Notes: generated by a model from the letters alone, not told the origin. Positions 1-8,041 are shown, numbered from the stretch's first letter. The stretch is 54,963 bases of DNA from Micavibrio sp. (GCA_020718085.1 DYDB01000003.1:6606-61568), one strand, 5' to 3'. Made by a program: numbers and translations.

Positions 1-822
1 CGGACCTTTGATATCTTTGAGATTACGTAAAACTTCAGTAAGAGTCGCCACATCATGCCCGTCAATTGGTCCAAAATAAAGGAAACCTAATTCCTCAAAA
101 AGAGTGCCGGGTGTCAACAAGCCTTTTGTATATAGCTCTGCCTTACGTGCAAGTTCATGCATCGCCGGTGATTTTCGGGAAAGAATATCTTTACTCTCTT
201 TACGTAAACGCTGAAAGCGTCGCGAAGATATAAGTCGTGTTAAATATTTATGCATTGCACCCACATTTGGCGAGATCGACATTTTATTATCATTTAAGAT
301 CACCAGTACATCTGCCATGACATCACCCGCATGGTTGAGAGCTTCAAATGCCATACCTCCTGTCAGTGCACCATCACCAATGACAGCAATGTGTTTTTCC
401 TTACTATTTTTTGATGCAAGCGCCATGCCCACCACAGCACTGATGGACGTAGTTGAATGTCCCACACCAAAAGCATCATGATCACTTTCCTCTCTCTTGG
501 GAAAAGGTGAGAGACCGTTTTTTTGACGAATTGTACACAAATGGTCCTTCCGTCCTGTAAGAATTTTGTGTGGGTATGCCTGATGACCCACATCCCAAAC
601 GATCTTATCCACGGGTGAATTGAATATGTGATGCAATGCAACTGTAAGCTCCACCACACCGAGGTTTGATCCAAAGTGACCGCCTGTACGCGCAACAGAT
701 TCAATGAGAAAATCACGCACGTCATCACATAGAACACATAATTGTTCATGAGTCAGTTTTTGCACATCGTGAGGACCATTGATCGTATGAAGTATGTGAT
801 ATTTTTCTGTACACTGCGACAT
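1..822 (-). CDS. dxs: 1-deoxy-D-xylulose-5-phosphate synthase, C-terminus cut by window edge
   Basis: DXS condenses pyruvate and glyceraldehyde-3-phosphate in a thiamine-diphosphate-dependent step, the entry to the MEP isoprenoid pathway. Seen: 274 codons open from ATG at 822 to the window edge. The N-terminal transketolase-like signatures are present: GGHFGSNLG near residue 47, WDVGHQAYPHK, GVGHSTTSISA, and the ThDP/metal-binding GDGALTGGMAFEALNHAG followed by NDNKMSIS. The family is about 620-640 aa, so less than half is visible here; the transketolase centre and C-terminal domain lie to the left of the window. The gene diverges from sufS. Another frame on the same strand carries a 128-codon ORF (363-749) that is a shadow of this gene. 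The family call is secure. Confidence 0.96.
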   Translation of the reverse strand, partial: MSQCTEKYHILHTINGPHDVQKLTHEQLCVLCDDVRDFLIESVARTGGHFGSNLGVVELTVALHHIFNSPVDKIVWDVGHQAYPHKILTGRKDHLCTIRQKNGLSPFPKREESDHDAFGVGHSTTSISAVVGMALASKNSKEKHIAVIGDGALTGGMAFEALNHAGDVMADVLVILNDNKMSISPNVGAMHKYLTRLISSRRFQRLRKESKDILSRKSPAMHELARKAELYTKGLLTPGTLFEELGFLYFGPIDGHDVATLTEVLRNLKDIKGP

Positions 823-855
823 AATAGTTATTCTAAAAAAGATTTTGCACACCTT

Positions 856-884
856 TTGACATTTTACACTACATAAAATACAGT
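856..884 (+). promoter_or_regulatory. sigma70-type promoter of sufS, nearly leaderless
   Basis: TTGACA (856-861) and TACAGT (879-884) are spaced by 17 bp. The predicted start of transcription, about 891, falls next to the ATG at 892, so the mRNA would be leaderless or almost so. An AAGG just before the ATG would then lie outside or at the very end of the transcript. Inferred from sequence only. Confidence 0.5.
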
Positions 885-891
885 ACAAGGT

Positions 892-2115
892 ATGAATATA
901 CAAGATATAAAACAAGATTTTCCCATATTTGCAAGGCAAAAAGACCTTGTTTATCTTGACTCTGCGGCAACTTCCCTCACGCCACAGACTGTCATTGATA
1001 AATTGTGTGATTATTATACCACATATAATGCCAATATTGCGCGTGGACTCTATAAGATCAGCGCCCAAGCAACAGAAGAATTTGAGATGTCTCGAGGAAG
1101 CATTGCGCAATTTATCGGCGCCAATGAAAATGAGATCGTTTTTACATCTGGCACGACCATGAGCCTCAACATGATCGCACATGGACTTGCACACAACATT
1201 ACATCCCAGCACAACATCGTCACAACAGTACTGGAACATCATGCAAATTTCATTCCATGGCAACAGGTTTGCAAAAATGTCAAAGCGGAGTTTCGTGTAG
1301 CCGTGCTCACAGATCATGATGAGGTAGATCAAAACGATCTGCTTGAGCTCATTGATGAGAATACACGGATCATTGCACTAACGCATGTATCCAATGTGCT
1401 TGGCACGATCATTCCTCTCCAAGACATTATCAAAAAAATCCGAATAAAAAATCCGAACGTGATCATCGTGGTCGACGCAGCGCAATCCATTGCGCACGTA
1501 CCCATTAATGTAAGAGATCTTGACTGTGATTTTCTCGCATTTTCCATACACAAAATATTTGGGCCAACCGGCGTTGGCGTGCTCTATGGCAAGAAAGATC
1601 AATTGGAAAAATTACAACCGTTGTTTACAGGTGGTGAAATGATCGAAAGCGTATCTACGTGTGATACCACATTTCGCGAGCTACCCCATCGTTTGGAAGC
1701 AGGTACGCCAGACATCGCAGGCGTGATCGCATCGCGCACTGCGGTCGATTATCTTTTACACATCGGTTTTGAAACAATCCTCACACACGAAAAAGAACTG
1801 CTCACATACTGTATGGAGCAATTCCATGATCATTTCGGACAAGAAATTCGCATTATCGGCCCACAAAACAGCGTGAATCGTTCCGGGCTCATCAGTTTTA
1901 CTTTTGGGAGCTTTCATCCACATGATATCGCGACAATTCTTGATGATAGCGTTTCCGTCGCTATTCGTGCAGGTCAACACTGTGCAATGCCATTACATAT
2001 GGAATCACTACATCTCAATGCAACAGCACGCGTAAGCTTTTCTGTTTATAACACAAAACAAGATATCGACACGCTAATCGTAGGTCTGCACGCCGTGCAA
2101 AAAACTCTCTCTTAA
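892..2115 (+). CDS. sufS: cysteine desulfurase, SufS/Csd type (class V aminotransferase)
   Basis: This PLP enzyme takes sulfur from L-cysteine and passes it as a persulfide to a scaffold for Fe-S cluster assembly in the cytosol. Seen: 407 aa, the normal length for SufS. Near the N-terminus are YLDSAATSLTP and the cofactor-contact stretch FTSGTTMSLN. VDAAQS holds the PLP aspartate, and SIHKIFGPTGVGVLYG contains the Schiff-base lysine. RAGQHCAMP holds the persulfide cysteine in the short loop typical of type II (SufS) desulfurases. It is followed by sufU (43-bp gap) and a SufT-like gene, so it is the first gene of a compact suf operon. No sufBCD genes are in the window. The start ATG is the only good one near the promoter. 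Confidence 0.95.
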   Translation: MNIQDIKQDFPIFARQKDLVYLDSAATSLTPQTVIDKLCDYYTTYNANIARGLYKISAQATEEFEMSRGSIAQFIGANENEIVFTSGTTMSLNMIAHGLAHNITSQHNIVTTVLEHHANFIPWQQVCKNVKAEFRVAVLTDHDEVDQNDLLELIDENTRIIALTHVSNVLGTIIPLQDIIKKIRIKNPNVIIVVDAAQSIAHVPINVRDLDCDFLAFSIHKIFGPTGVGVLYGKKDQLEKLQPLFTGGEMIESVSTCDTTFRELPHRLEAGTPDIAGVIASRTAVDYLLHIGFETILTHEKELLTYCMEQFHDHFGQEIRIIGPQNSVNRSGLISFTFGSFHPHDIATILDDSVSVAIRAGQHCAMPLHMESLHLNATARVSFSVYNTKQDIDTLIVGLHAVQKTLS

Positions 2116-2158
2116 TTACCTCACAAACATTCTCACTTTATAAACATTTAACTCAGCT

Positions 2159-2536
2159 ATGGATATTTACCAAGAAAAAATTCTCGATCATTATCATAGT
2201 CCGCGAAATACTGGCACACTCGAACATCCTACACACAGACATTGTGCTAACAATCCTACATGTGGTGATAAGATCTGCATTACGCTCATTGTTGAAAACA
2301 ATATCATTGTTGATATCAAATTCACTGGCGAAGGATGTGCCATCTCTCAAGCAGCTGCATCCATGGTCACTGAAAAGATCAAGGGTGACACAACTGAAAA
2401 TGCACTAAAACTGACACGTGATGATATTGTAAAAATGCTCGGTGTAGAGATCGGCATTGGACGCATCCGCTGTGCCCTTCTAGGCATTGAGACAATTCAA
2501 AAAGCAATTCAATGCGGACAAGTTAACAAAAACTAA
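2159..2536 (+). CDS. sufU: SufU/IscU-like Fe-S scaffold or sulfur acceptor
   Basis: IscU/SufU-fold protein that accepts sulfur from SufS. Seen: 125 aa starting MDIYQEKILDHYHSPRN, the usual N-terminus of the family. The three cysteines that bind zinc or iron in relatives are in NPTCGDKI, GEGCAISQAAASM and RIRCALL. It is shorter than Bacillus SufU (about 147 aa), the C-terminal helix ending soon after the third cysteine. The position directly behind sufS fits a SufS-SufU pair. I prefer SufU over IscU because of the SufS-type partner and the absence of hscA, hscB and iscA nearby. It may act as the zinc-dependent sulfurtransferase rather than a true scaffold. Confidence 0.92.
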   Translation: MDIYQEKILDHYHSPRNTGTLEHPTHRHCANNPTCGDKICITLIVENNIIVDIKFTGEGCAISQAAASMVTEKIKGDTTENALKLTRDDIVKMLGVEIGIGRIRCALLGIETIQKAIQCGQVNKN

Positions 2537-2542
2537 AAATCT

Positions 2543-2579
2543 GTCATTGCGAACCATTTTGGATGGTGAAGCAATCCAT
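2543..2579. repeat. palindromic TGTCATTGC...GCAATCCA repeat, copy 1
   Basis: A short imperfect palindrome in the sufU to sufT-like gap: ATTGC (2546-2550) pairs with GCAAT (2571-2575), with an inner CCAT/ATGG pairing. Its ends resemble the copies at 31819-31845, 41283-41313 and 41341-41372. It sits inside the operon, so it would be transcribed and could fold in the mRNA. Confidence 0.6.
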
Positions 2580-2593
2580 ATTTCAATAACACC

Positions 2594-2893
2594 ATGATAA
2601 TTGACAAAGAACTATTTCAAAAACTTCACACGGTCATTGACCCAGAACTTAACATTCCCATTACTGACATGGGACTCATTTATGGCATTGAAAAAACTGA
2701 ACACACAATCCACGTCACCATGACACTTACCACGATCGGCTGTCCGCTCTATGATGTGATTCATGATGAAATTGTGCGCACACTTAAAACCGATTCAGCA
2801 ATTACAGATGTAAAGATCGAACTTACTTTTGATCCTCCGTGGAATCCCGACATGATGACCGACGCAGCAAAAATGGAAGTGGGATTTTTGTAA
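2594..2893 (+). CDS. SufT-like MIP18/DUF59 family protein
   Basis: Small protein of the MIP18/DUF59 family, whose bacterial members (SufT, PaaD-like) help mature or deliver Fe-S clusters. Seen: 99 aa with the family signature VIDPELNIPITDMGLIYGI near residue 15, a conserved cysteine in TTIGCPLYDVI, and the typical C-terminal FDPPWNPDMM followed by MEVGF. It is the third and last gene of the sufS-sufU unit and is followed by a strong terminator. Family membership is clear; the exact role in cluster delivery is inferred from position. Confidence 0.88.
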   Translation: MIIDKELFQKLHTVIDPELNIPITDMGLIYGIEKTEHTIHVTMTLTTIGCPLYDVIHDEIVRTLKTDSAITDVKIELTFDPPWNPDMMTDAAKMEVGFL

Positions 2894-2899
2894 AAAAGA

Positions 2900-2939
2900 A
2901 AACCGACCTGTCGCATATGCAAATGCAACAGGTCGGTTT
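2900..2939. terminator. bidirectional intrinsic terminator between suf operon and 2947-3330 gene
   Basis: Perfect 12-bp inverted repeat: 2900-2911 pairs with 2928-2939 around a 16-nt loop. A-rich and T-rich flanks would serve both converging genes. Confidence 0.85.
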
Positions 2940-2946
2940 CGCATGT

Positions 2947-3330
2947 TTACTTGAAAAGACGTGCGAATGTCTTTCTGCCCTTTATAACTTCCTCAAACAA
3001 CTTTTGAGTCACCGGTCCCTTTCCTTTTACAAAATGGTACCCGGTAATATCATCAAAATTTTCTACAGGCGCATAACTTTGTTCATCAAGAAGACTAGCA
3101 ATATCTTCCTTTGACAAACATATCATCAGCATTGCTGTTACAGAATCTTTGACTGACTGTCGTGCATCAAAGTGTAGAGTTATGTGCGATCCGCACATTG
3201 CCTTGTTTTCGATCTCTACCTCATATGGTGTCAGGGTTTCTACGATTGATTTTTCTTGCGCATAAACCCCGACCGCATTAATCATCAAAATTGAAAGGAA
3301 AAAACAGATGCTACATGCGAAAATTTTCAT
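2947..3330 (-). CDS. small secreted protein, unknown function
   Basis: I do not recognise the family. Seen: 127 aa from ATG at 3330, with AAGGAG seven bases upstream. A GTG six bases further upstream would also be in frame but fits the ribosome binding site less well. Residues 1-25 form a classical signal peptide (MKIFACSICFFLSILMINA, then a VYAQ cleavage site). The mature part has two cysteines (MCGSH and MICLS) that could form a disulfide, and a basic C-terminus. It has its own consensus promoter (3376-3404) and shares a terminator with the suf operon, so it is a single-gene unit. It is probably exported to the cell surface. Confidence 0.8.
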   Translation of the reverse strand: MKIFACSICFFLSILMINAVGVYAQEKSIVETLTPYEVEIENKAMCGSHITLHFDARQSVKDSVTAMLMICLSKEDIASLLDEQSYAPVENFDDITGYHFVKGKGPVTQKLFEEVIKGRKTFARLFK

Positions 3331-3375
3331 GATCACTCTCCTTAGGCAGTTTTTGGTTAACGAACATTAAACTTC

Positions 3376-3404
3376 ATTATATCATATACTTGCCTTATTG
3401 TCAA
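3376..3404 (-). promoter_or_regulatory. consensus sigma70 promoter for the 2947-3330 gene
   Basis: On the minus strand TTGACA (3404-3399) and TATAAT (3381-3376) are both perfect and 17 bp apart. Confidence 0.85.
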
Positions 3405-3417
3405 TATTCGCATCAAC

Positions 3418-3446
3418 AAAAAACACCGTTTTTACGGTGTTTTTTC
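3418..3446. terminator. intrinsic terminator after the 3462-4268 gene
   Basis: AACACCGT/ACGGTGTT hairpin with A-run and T-run flanks, directly downstream of the minus-strand gene that stops at 3462. Confidence 0.8.
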
Positions 3447-3461
3447 TTTTAAGTGGTCCTA

Positions 3462-4268
3462 TTATTCAAATTTGAAACTATCAAACATCTCATTCTGCAC
3501 TCCGCCGCTGTCAGATTTACCCCAAAAACGAGATGAGTGACCTAGATCACATAATGCCAACTTACTTTCTGTTGTAGAATAGTATGCAAATATCATCCAG
3601 TTCAAAAAACATCCACCTTCTTCTTCACCATAGTTTTCCATTGCAGATCTCACAACATGTGAGCTAACATTAACCTTTCCATCTTCAAAAACAATATTAT
3701 TCGATTTACAACCCTGATATCCTTGACGTTGTGCAAAAACAGCATTGATGGATGTCGATTCATTTTCTACCGATATAATCGAGATGACCACACCACCAGA
3801 TATATCAGACGGTTTACCTTGTAAATCCCGATCAAACATATCAAAATCAAAATGGTAACATTTATCTTCATCATAGGAATATACATTTTTCGATCCGACA
3901 TATACACGACCTGTCTTATCGTCAGAAATAACAATAATAGCTTGGTCTTTCAAGCAATCGGCGGATTGATCCAAAACACCGCCACCAATATCAAATGACT
4001 GATAGTTATATTTTGGCACCTTCATCGAAAATCCTAACGTATGATTTGTGTATAGATTCCATTCATCATCCACACTTACCAACGTAGCTGGTTCTTGACC
4101 TGTTTTTTGTTCTACATCCTCCACCTTTTGGCTTTTTTGTACAACAGTCCTTTGTTCTGTTATCACAGGTGCTATCGCACGATCCGGTTTGAGTGCAATA
4201 TATGCCAACAGACCGATTACGATCAGTGCAAGAATCACAAGTGTTGTGATGAGGATATTATGTTTCAT
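3462..4268 (-). CDS. membrane-anchored protein, unknown function
   Basis: Not assigned to a family. Seen: 268 aa with one N-terminal transmembrane helix (about residues 5-26, ITTLVILALIVIGLLAYIAL) and a short basic start, so the bulk is outside the membrane. A linker rich in K, E and Q (about 35-62) leads to a globular domain that begins WNLYTNHTLGFSMKVP, an aromatic/proline start that I associate with anchored extracytoplasmic proteins of this bacterial group. Cysteines occur at CLKDQ, DKCYH, QGCKS, GGCFL and LALCDLG. A TATACT about 30 bases upstream of the start may be its -10 box. A terminator follows. Possible surface lipoprotein-like or adhesin-like role, unsupported by motif. Confidence 0.75.
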   Translation of the reverse strand: MKHNILITTLVILALIVIGLLAYIALKPDRAIAPVITEQRTVVQKSQKVEDVEQKTGQEPATLVSVDDEWNLYTNHTLGFSMKVPKYNYQSFDIGGGVLDQSADCLKDQAIIVISDDKTGRVYVGSKNVYSYDEDKCYHFDFDMFDRDLQGKPSDISGGVVISIISVENESTSINAVFAQRQGYQGCKSNNIVFEDGKVNVSSHVVRSAMENYGEEEGGCFLNWMIFAYYSTTESKLALCDLGHSSRFWGKSDSGGVQNEMFDSFKFE

Positions 4269-4321
4269 CTTTTCTTTTTAATTTTTATGTCCACTATGAA
4301 CATAGTATATCACAAAAATAT

Positions 4322-4864
4322 TTACGTGGAGCGTTTTTCTATCTCATCAATTATATCAAACCAATATTCTCCACGAGGCACATATTCTTTAGGATTTTTT
4401 TGTAGCTCTCGCAAAATTTTTGATATAGGCATAAAGCGAACTTCTTGCACCTCACTTTCTTGTAATTTTAGTTTCTTTATATCTCCATCAAATTTAAAAA
4501 GATACACATAGTAAAATTCGTTATTTTTTATTTCTCCAATTTCTATTGATACTTTTTTTACATTACAAAATTGCAACTCTTCTTCATCGATCGTCAATCC
4601 AATCTCTTCTTTTATTTCTCTCACAGCAGAAACAACGGGCTTTTCACTTGCACCAACATGTCCTGCTACTGAAAGATCCCATAAGTCAGGATAGAGCGAT
4701 TTATTTTTTGTTCTCAATTGAAGGAGAATTTCACCTTTTGCATTGTATATCCAAATATGGGCCGCCCTATGCCAAAAGCCATTCTTATGTGCTTCACTCT
4801 TCATTTTTTGCATTTTTGTGATTTTGTTGTTCTCATCACAAATATCGATCAATTCATCTGTCAT
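4322..4864 (-). CDS. Nudix hydrolase, isopentenyl-diphosphate isomerase-like branch
   Basis: Nudix enzymes hydrolyse nucleoside diphosphates linked to another moiety; the IDI-like branch shares the same fold. Seen: 180 aa with an intact Nudix box beginning GHVGASE and ending REIKEEIGL (about residues 67-89). The preceding AHIWIYNAKGEILLQLR and the LYPDLWDLS stretch are typical of the YfcD/IDI-like group. With dxs and ispG nearby an isomerase role for IPP/DMAPP is tempting, but I did not verify the cysteine and glutamate pair used by type I IDI, and the YfcD-like hydrolases look very similar. The gene lies between an anchored protein and ispG, all on the minus strand. Call it Nudix with confidence; leave the substrate open. 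Confidence 0.85.
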   Translation of the reverse strand: MTDELIDICDENNKITKMQKMKSEAHKNGFWHRAAHIWIYNAKGEILLQLRTKNKSLYPDLWDLSVAGHVGASEKPVVSAVREIKEEIGLTIDEEELQFCNVKKVSIEIGEIKNNEFYYVYLFKFDGDIKKLKLQESEVQEVRFMPISKILRELQKNPKEYVPRGEYWFDIIDEIEKRST

Positions 4865-4911
4865 ATTATTGTAAAAACACTGTCTATATTTAGAGGATCA
4901 TCATCACACAA

Positions 4912-4937
4912 AAAGCACTGCGTGAATGCAGTGCTTT
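4912..4937 (-). terminator. intrinsic terminator of ispG
   Basis: 10-bp perfect stem (4912-4921 with 4928-4937) and a short loop, followed on the minus strand by a T-run, eight bases after the ispG stop. Confidence 0.85.
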
Positions 4938-4944
4938 CAAGGAA

Positions 4945-6141
4945 CTATTTAGGGTCAATCCACTTCTTATCCTTCTTGATCAGTTCAATAAGCGTATCAA
5001 GCGCTTGCTCCTGTGGAATGTTTCGTTCAATGACTTCCTTGCCGCGATACAAACTGATCTTACCTGGTGCGCCGCCCACATAGCCAAAGTCTGCATCCGC
5101 CATTTCTCCCGGACCATTGACAATGCATCCCATCACAGCAATGCGTACACCTGTAAGATGTCCGAGACGTGATTTGATCTCCTTGGTAACCGAAGCAATA
5201 TCAAAGAGGGTGCGCCCGCAGGATGGGCACGAAATAAATTCTGCTTTTGTGATCCGACGCTTTGTTGCTTGAAGAATTGTAAAGCACACGGGAATTTCAT
5301 CCTCTGGTGGTTCTGTCAGTGATACGCGAAGCGTGTCTCCAATGCCCTCCAAGAGAAGCGTGCCAATACCAATCGTTGATTTGGCACGACCATCCTCTTC
5401 ACTACCAGCTTCCGTCACACCGAGATGAATTGGGTAATCCATAGCTTCCGCATCCATTTCATATGCAAGTAATCGATTCGCCTCGATCATGACCGTTGGA
5501 TCGGAAGATTTGATCGCAACCACAATATTATGATATTCGTGCTTCTGAAATACACGCAAATATTCCATCACACTTTCCACAAGGCCTTGCGCCGTATTAC
5601 CATACTTTCCCAATATGCGTCCAGAGAGCGATCCCCAGTTTGCACCAATGCGAATCGGCTTCTGCGACTTTTTGAGCTCATCAATGAAAGGCAAAAGCCC
5701 CTCTTCAATTCTTTCTAATTCTTGTTGATATTCATCATCAGTTAGGATCTTATCTCCCATTCCGCGACTATCCAAAAGATTACCTGGATTGAGACGAATT
5801 TTATCTGCGTATTTAAGTGCTTCAAATGCTGCGGCTTTGTCAAAATGGATATCTGCGACAATCGGCACATCACAATTATGTTCTTCTTTGAGAATTTTTT
5901 TGATCTCTCTGAGGGCATGCACATGTTTCACTGTTGGTGTGGTAATACGGACAAGCTCCGATCCAGCACGCACACATCGCATAATTTGATCAACTGTAGC
6001 ACTCACATTAAGAGTATCCGTATTTGTCATCGTTTGTACACGAATCGGTTCATCACCGCCAATGCCAATATTTCCCACCTGCACGACACGTGTTTTACGA
6101 CGCGGTTTCAGCGCCTTGTAATCAAAATCATGTGCTGTCAT
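4945..6141 (-). CDS. ispG: 4-hydroxy-3-methylbut-2-enyl-diphosphate synthase (flavodoxin type)
   Basis: IspG (GcpE) converts MEcPP to HMBPP, the penultimate MEP-pathway step, with a [4Fe-4S] cluster. Seen: 398 aa, normal for the bacterial two-domain form. The N-terminal TIM barrel begins near VQVGNIGIGGDEPIRVQTMT and contains ADIHFD and KIRLNPGN. The C-terminal cluster domain carries the three cysteine ligands in SCPSCGRT (two) and MGCIVNGPGE (one), plus the conserved glutamate after NGPG. It stands alone between its own promoter and terminator. Together with dxs at the left edge it shows that this cell makes isoprenoid precursors, and the suf genes would supply its cluster. Confidence 0.96.
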   Translation of the reverse strand: MTAHDFDYKALKPRRKTRVVQVGNIGIGGDEPIRVQTMTNTDTLNVSATVDQIMRCVRAGSELVRITTPTVKHVHALREIKKILKEEHNCDVPIVADIHFDKAAAFEALKYADKIRLNPGNLLDSRGMGDKILTDDEYQQELERIEEGLLPFIDELKKSQKPIRIGANWGSLSGRILGKYGNTAQGLVESVMEYLRVFQKHEYHNIVVAIKSSDPTVMIEANRLLAYEMDAEAMDYPIHLGVTEAGSEEDGRAKSTIGIGTLLLEGIGDTLRVSLTEPPEDEIPVCFTILQATKRRITKAEFISCPSCGRTLFDIASVTKEIKSRLGHLTGVRIAVMGCIVNGPGEMADADFGYVGGAPGKISLYRGKEVIERNIPQEQALDTLIELIKKDKKWIDPK

Positions 6142-6183
6142 ATGACCTATAGATCAATAGTTAGAAGTCTTATTTCTATCGTC

Positions 6184-6212
6184 AGTGTATGAAAAAATGC
6201 ACCATTTGTCAA
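6184..6212 (-). promoter_or_regulatory. sigma70 promoter of ispG
   Basis: TTGACA (6212-6207) and TACACT (6189-6184), 17 bp apart, on the minus strand upstream of ispG. Confidence 0.7.
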
Positions 6213-6274
6213 AATCAAAATATATTCTTATAACACTCACTATATTCATCTGCATTTAATGATATACCCAAAAA

Positions 6275-6283
6275 TGTTATACT
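6275..6283 (+). promoter_or_regulatory. extended -10 promoter of manC
   Basis: TGTTATACT (TG-n-TATACT, -10 box 6278-6283) lies about 33 bases before the manC ATG. No good -35 box is visible at 17 bp, as is usual for extended -10 promoters. Confidence 0.5.
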
Positions 6284-6315
6284 GAACATATATAATTTCA
6301 TACATTAAACATTAT

Positions 6316-7404
6316 ATGAAAAATCACTACATTGTTATTATGGCTGGAGGTTCCGGTACGCGCTTATGGCCCCTGTCTCGTAAAGATAACCCCAAACAAT
6401 TTCAAAAGCTCACAAGCGAAGAACATACGCTTCTCCAAGAAACGTATGACCGTGTTTCCCCACTTGTGGAGAACCTCGATCACATTTATGTTGCCACCAC
6501 ACAAAGTTATGAGAATATCGTAAAAGAACAATTACCAAATCTTCCCGTAGAAAATATCATTCTCGAACCATGCGGCCGAGACACAGCGCCGGCAATTGCC
6601 TTTGCTACACGTATTATTCACCGCAAGGATCCCGATGCGATCATCACCACCACACCGTCAGATCATGCGATCAAAAACCCCGGATCTTATATCTGTACCG
6701 TGCAAACGGCGTTTGACGTCCTCGCTGACCATCCAGAAAAATTTGGATTGATCGGCATCACACCTACAGAACCCAGTACCGAACTGGGCTATATTCAAAT
6801 GGGCAAAGAATTAAAAAGCGACTACAAAAAACGCGTTTTTGAAGCGGTTGCATTCAAAGAAAAACCGGATGCAAAAACCGCAAAAAAATATGTGAGTAAC
6901 TGGTCATATTTGTGGAATGCCGCATACTTTGTATTTAAAGCAGAAACATTCCTTGCGATGGTACAAAAATTCACACCACACATCCATGATGCACTCGTAC
7001 AAATTGATGCAGCAAAGGACACCAAATCTATGCAAGATATTTTTTGTAAACTTCCCAAAGAACCGATTGACACAGTGATCTTGGAAAAATTATCTGCGCA
7101 AGATCGATTCGTTGTACCGGCAGAACTTGAGTGGAGTGACGTCGGCAACTGGCGCACACTCCATGACTTTCACCGTTGTGAGAACAGCACAAAAAACGTT
7201 ACGCGCGGGAAGGTCGTGGGGATCAACTCACAAAACTGTTTCGTATTTGGGCATCACAGCAAGACAATTGCCACGCTTGGACTCAACGATATTGTGGTCA
7301 TTGATACAGATGACGCAATTCTCATTGCACACAGAGATTACGCACATGAGGTCAAAAAAGTTATCGAGCAACTCAAGGATCAAGAAATGGAAGATCTGTT
7401 ATAA
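6316..7404 (+). CDS. manC: mannose-1-phosphate guanylyltransferase
   Basis: Makes GDP-mannose from GTP and mannose-1-phosphate for glycan assembly. Seen: 362 aa with the nucleotidyltransferase start IVIMAGGSGTRLWPLSR and NPKQF (residues 6-30). CGRDTAPAIAFA, TPSDHAI (metal-binding aspartate), FKEKPD and WNAAYFVF follow in the expected order, then EWSDVGNWRTL near 275. It matches the short, monofunctional form without the C-terminal isomerase domain of bifunctional ManC/AlgA (about 470 aa). It is a single-gene unit with a terminator. The two GT-C and two GT4 glycosyltransferases elsewhere in the window are plausible users of mannose donors. Confidence 0.94.
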   Translation: MKNHYIVIMAGGSGTRLWPLSRKDNPKQFQKLTSEEHTLLQETYDRVSPLVENLDHIYVATTQSYENIVKEQLPNLPVENIILEPCGRDTAPAIAFATRIIHRKDPDAIITTTPSDHAIKNPGSYICTVQTAFDVLADHPEKFGLIGITPTEPSTELGYIQMGKELKSDYKKRVFEAVAFKEKPDAKTAKKYVSNWSYLWNAAYFVFKAETFLAMVQKFTPHIHDALVQIDAAKDTKSMQDIFCKLPKEPIDTVILEKLSAQDRFVVPAELEWSDVGNWRTLHDFHRCENSTKNVTRGKVVGINSQNCFVFGHHSKTIATLGLNDIVVIDTDDAILIAHRDYAHEVKKVIEQLKDQEMEDLL

Positions 7405-7407
7405 AAC

Positions 7408-7439
7408 AAAAACATCCACAGACACGTGGATGTTTTTTT
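7408..7439 (+). terminator. intrinsic terminator of manC
   Basis: AACATCCAC (7411-7419) pairs with GTGGATGTT (7426-7434), followed by seven T. Confidence 0.88.
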
Positions 7440-7462
7440 GCAAGTTATATCTTTATATGTTT

Positions 7463-7942
7463 TTATGCGCTCTTTGTAAAAGCAACGCCATAGATCATAA
7501 TTTCATCACCACACAGCCAATCATATGTTGTTTTTGAGTCCATAGATTGTCTCCGATTTCCGTTCTCTTCCCACACATCTCTTCGTCCTTCTACCCAATA
7601 ACAATTATCTTCTTTTTTGGTAATTTTTTTAATGTATGCCCCATCACATTTTTCATGTGTACATTCGAATGCAATGACATCTCCCACAAAAAATTCTGTA
7701 GCCGGCACCACATCAACCAACGCACGATCAAAAAATCCATACGATTCCATAGAATGTCCCTCAACCTGAAAAACACGTGTATGCGCAAAATCATATCGCT
7801 CTTTACCAATATTTTCATTGGCATATGGTACATATTCTGCCGCATTTGCAATTACGCCAAAAGGCAAAAAAGCCCATAAAACAAAGACAAAAATGAAGCC
7901 AGGGTAGTACATATACAAAAATCTTATATATTTAATGCCCAA
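7463..7942 (-). CDS. S24/S26 (LexA / signal peptidase I)-like protein with N-terminal anchor
   Basis: The fold is that of LexA or type I signal peptidase, serine/lysine-dyad proteases. Seen: 159 aa from TTG at 7942, placed just behind GAGAG and a consensus promoter; an ATG 30 bases later has no ribosome binding site. Residues 10-35 are hydrophobic, a signal anchor or signal peptide. The stretch VEGHSMESYGFFDRALVDV (about 60-78) has the nucleophile serine in GHSM. VGDVIAFE follows, then AYIKKI (about 103-107) with the candidate general-base lysine, and CGDEIMIYG at the end. It is shorter than typical LepB and lacks a clear DNA-binding domain, so an extracytoplasmic S26-like protease fits better than a repressor. 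The substrate is unknown. Confidence 0.7.
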   Translation of the reverse strand: MGIKYIRFLYMYYPGFIFVFVLWAFLPFGVIANAAEYVPYANENIGKERYDFAHTRVFQVEGHSMESYGFFDRALVDVVPATEFFVGDVIAFECTHEKCDGAYIKKITKKEDNCYWVEGRRDVWEENGNRRQSMDSKTTYDWLCGDEIMIYGVAFTKSA

Positions 7943-7967
7943 TTATCTCTCAATAATTGAACTGCCT

Positions 7968-7996
7968 ACTATAGCATATTTTTGTTTTTTTGTCAA
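7968..7996 (-). promoter_or_regulatory. consensus sigma70 promoter of the S24/S26-like gene
   Basis: TTGACA (7996-7991) and TATAGT (7973-7968), 17 bp apart. Predicted leader is only about 18 nt, which supports the TTG start at 7942. Confidence 0.8.
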
Positions 7997-8010
7997 TAGT
8001 TTTGAAAATT

Positions 8011-8041
8011 AAAACTACTTTATGTTCTCTCATAAAGTAGT
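8011..8041 (-). terminator. intrinsic terminator after the 8064-8999 gene
   Basis: ACTACTTTATG (8014-8024) pairs with CATAAAGTAGT (8031-8041); on the minus strand a TTTTAATTTT tract follows. Confidence 0.75.

Noticed and set aside
363-749. 128-codon minus-strand ORF
   Set aside because: It is a shadow in another frame of dxs, whose true frame runs through 1-822 with clear family motifs.
4095-5083. Plus-strand ORFs opposite the anchored protein and Nudix genes
   Set aside because: Antisense shadows; the minus-strand genes have a clear Nudix box, starts and terminators.
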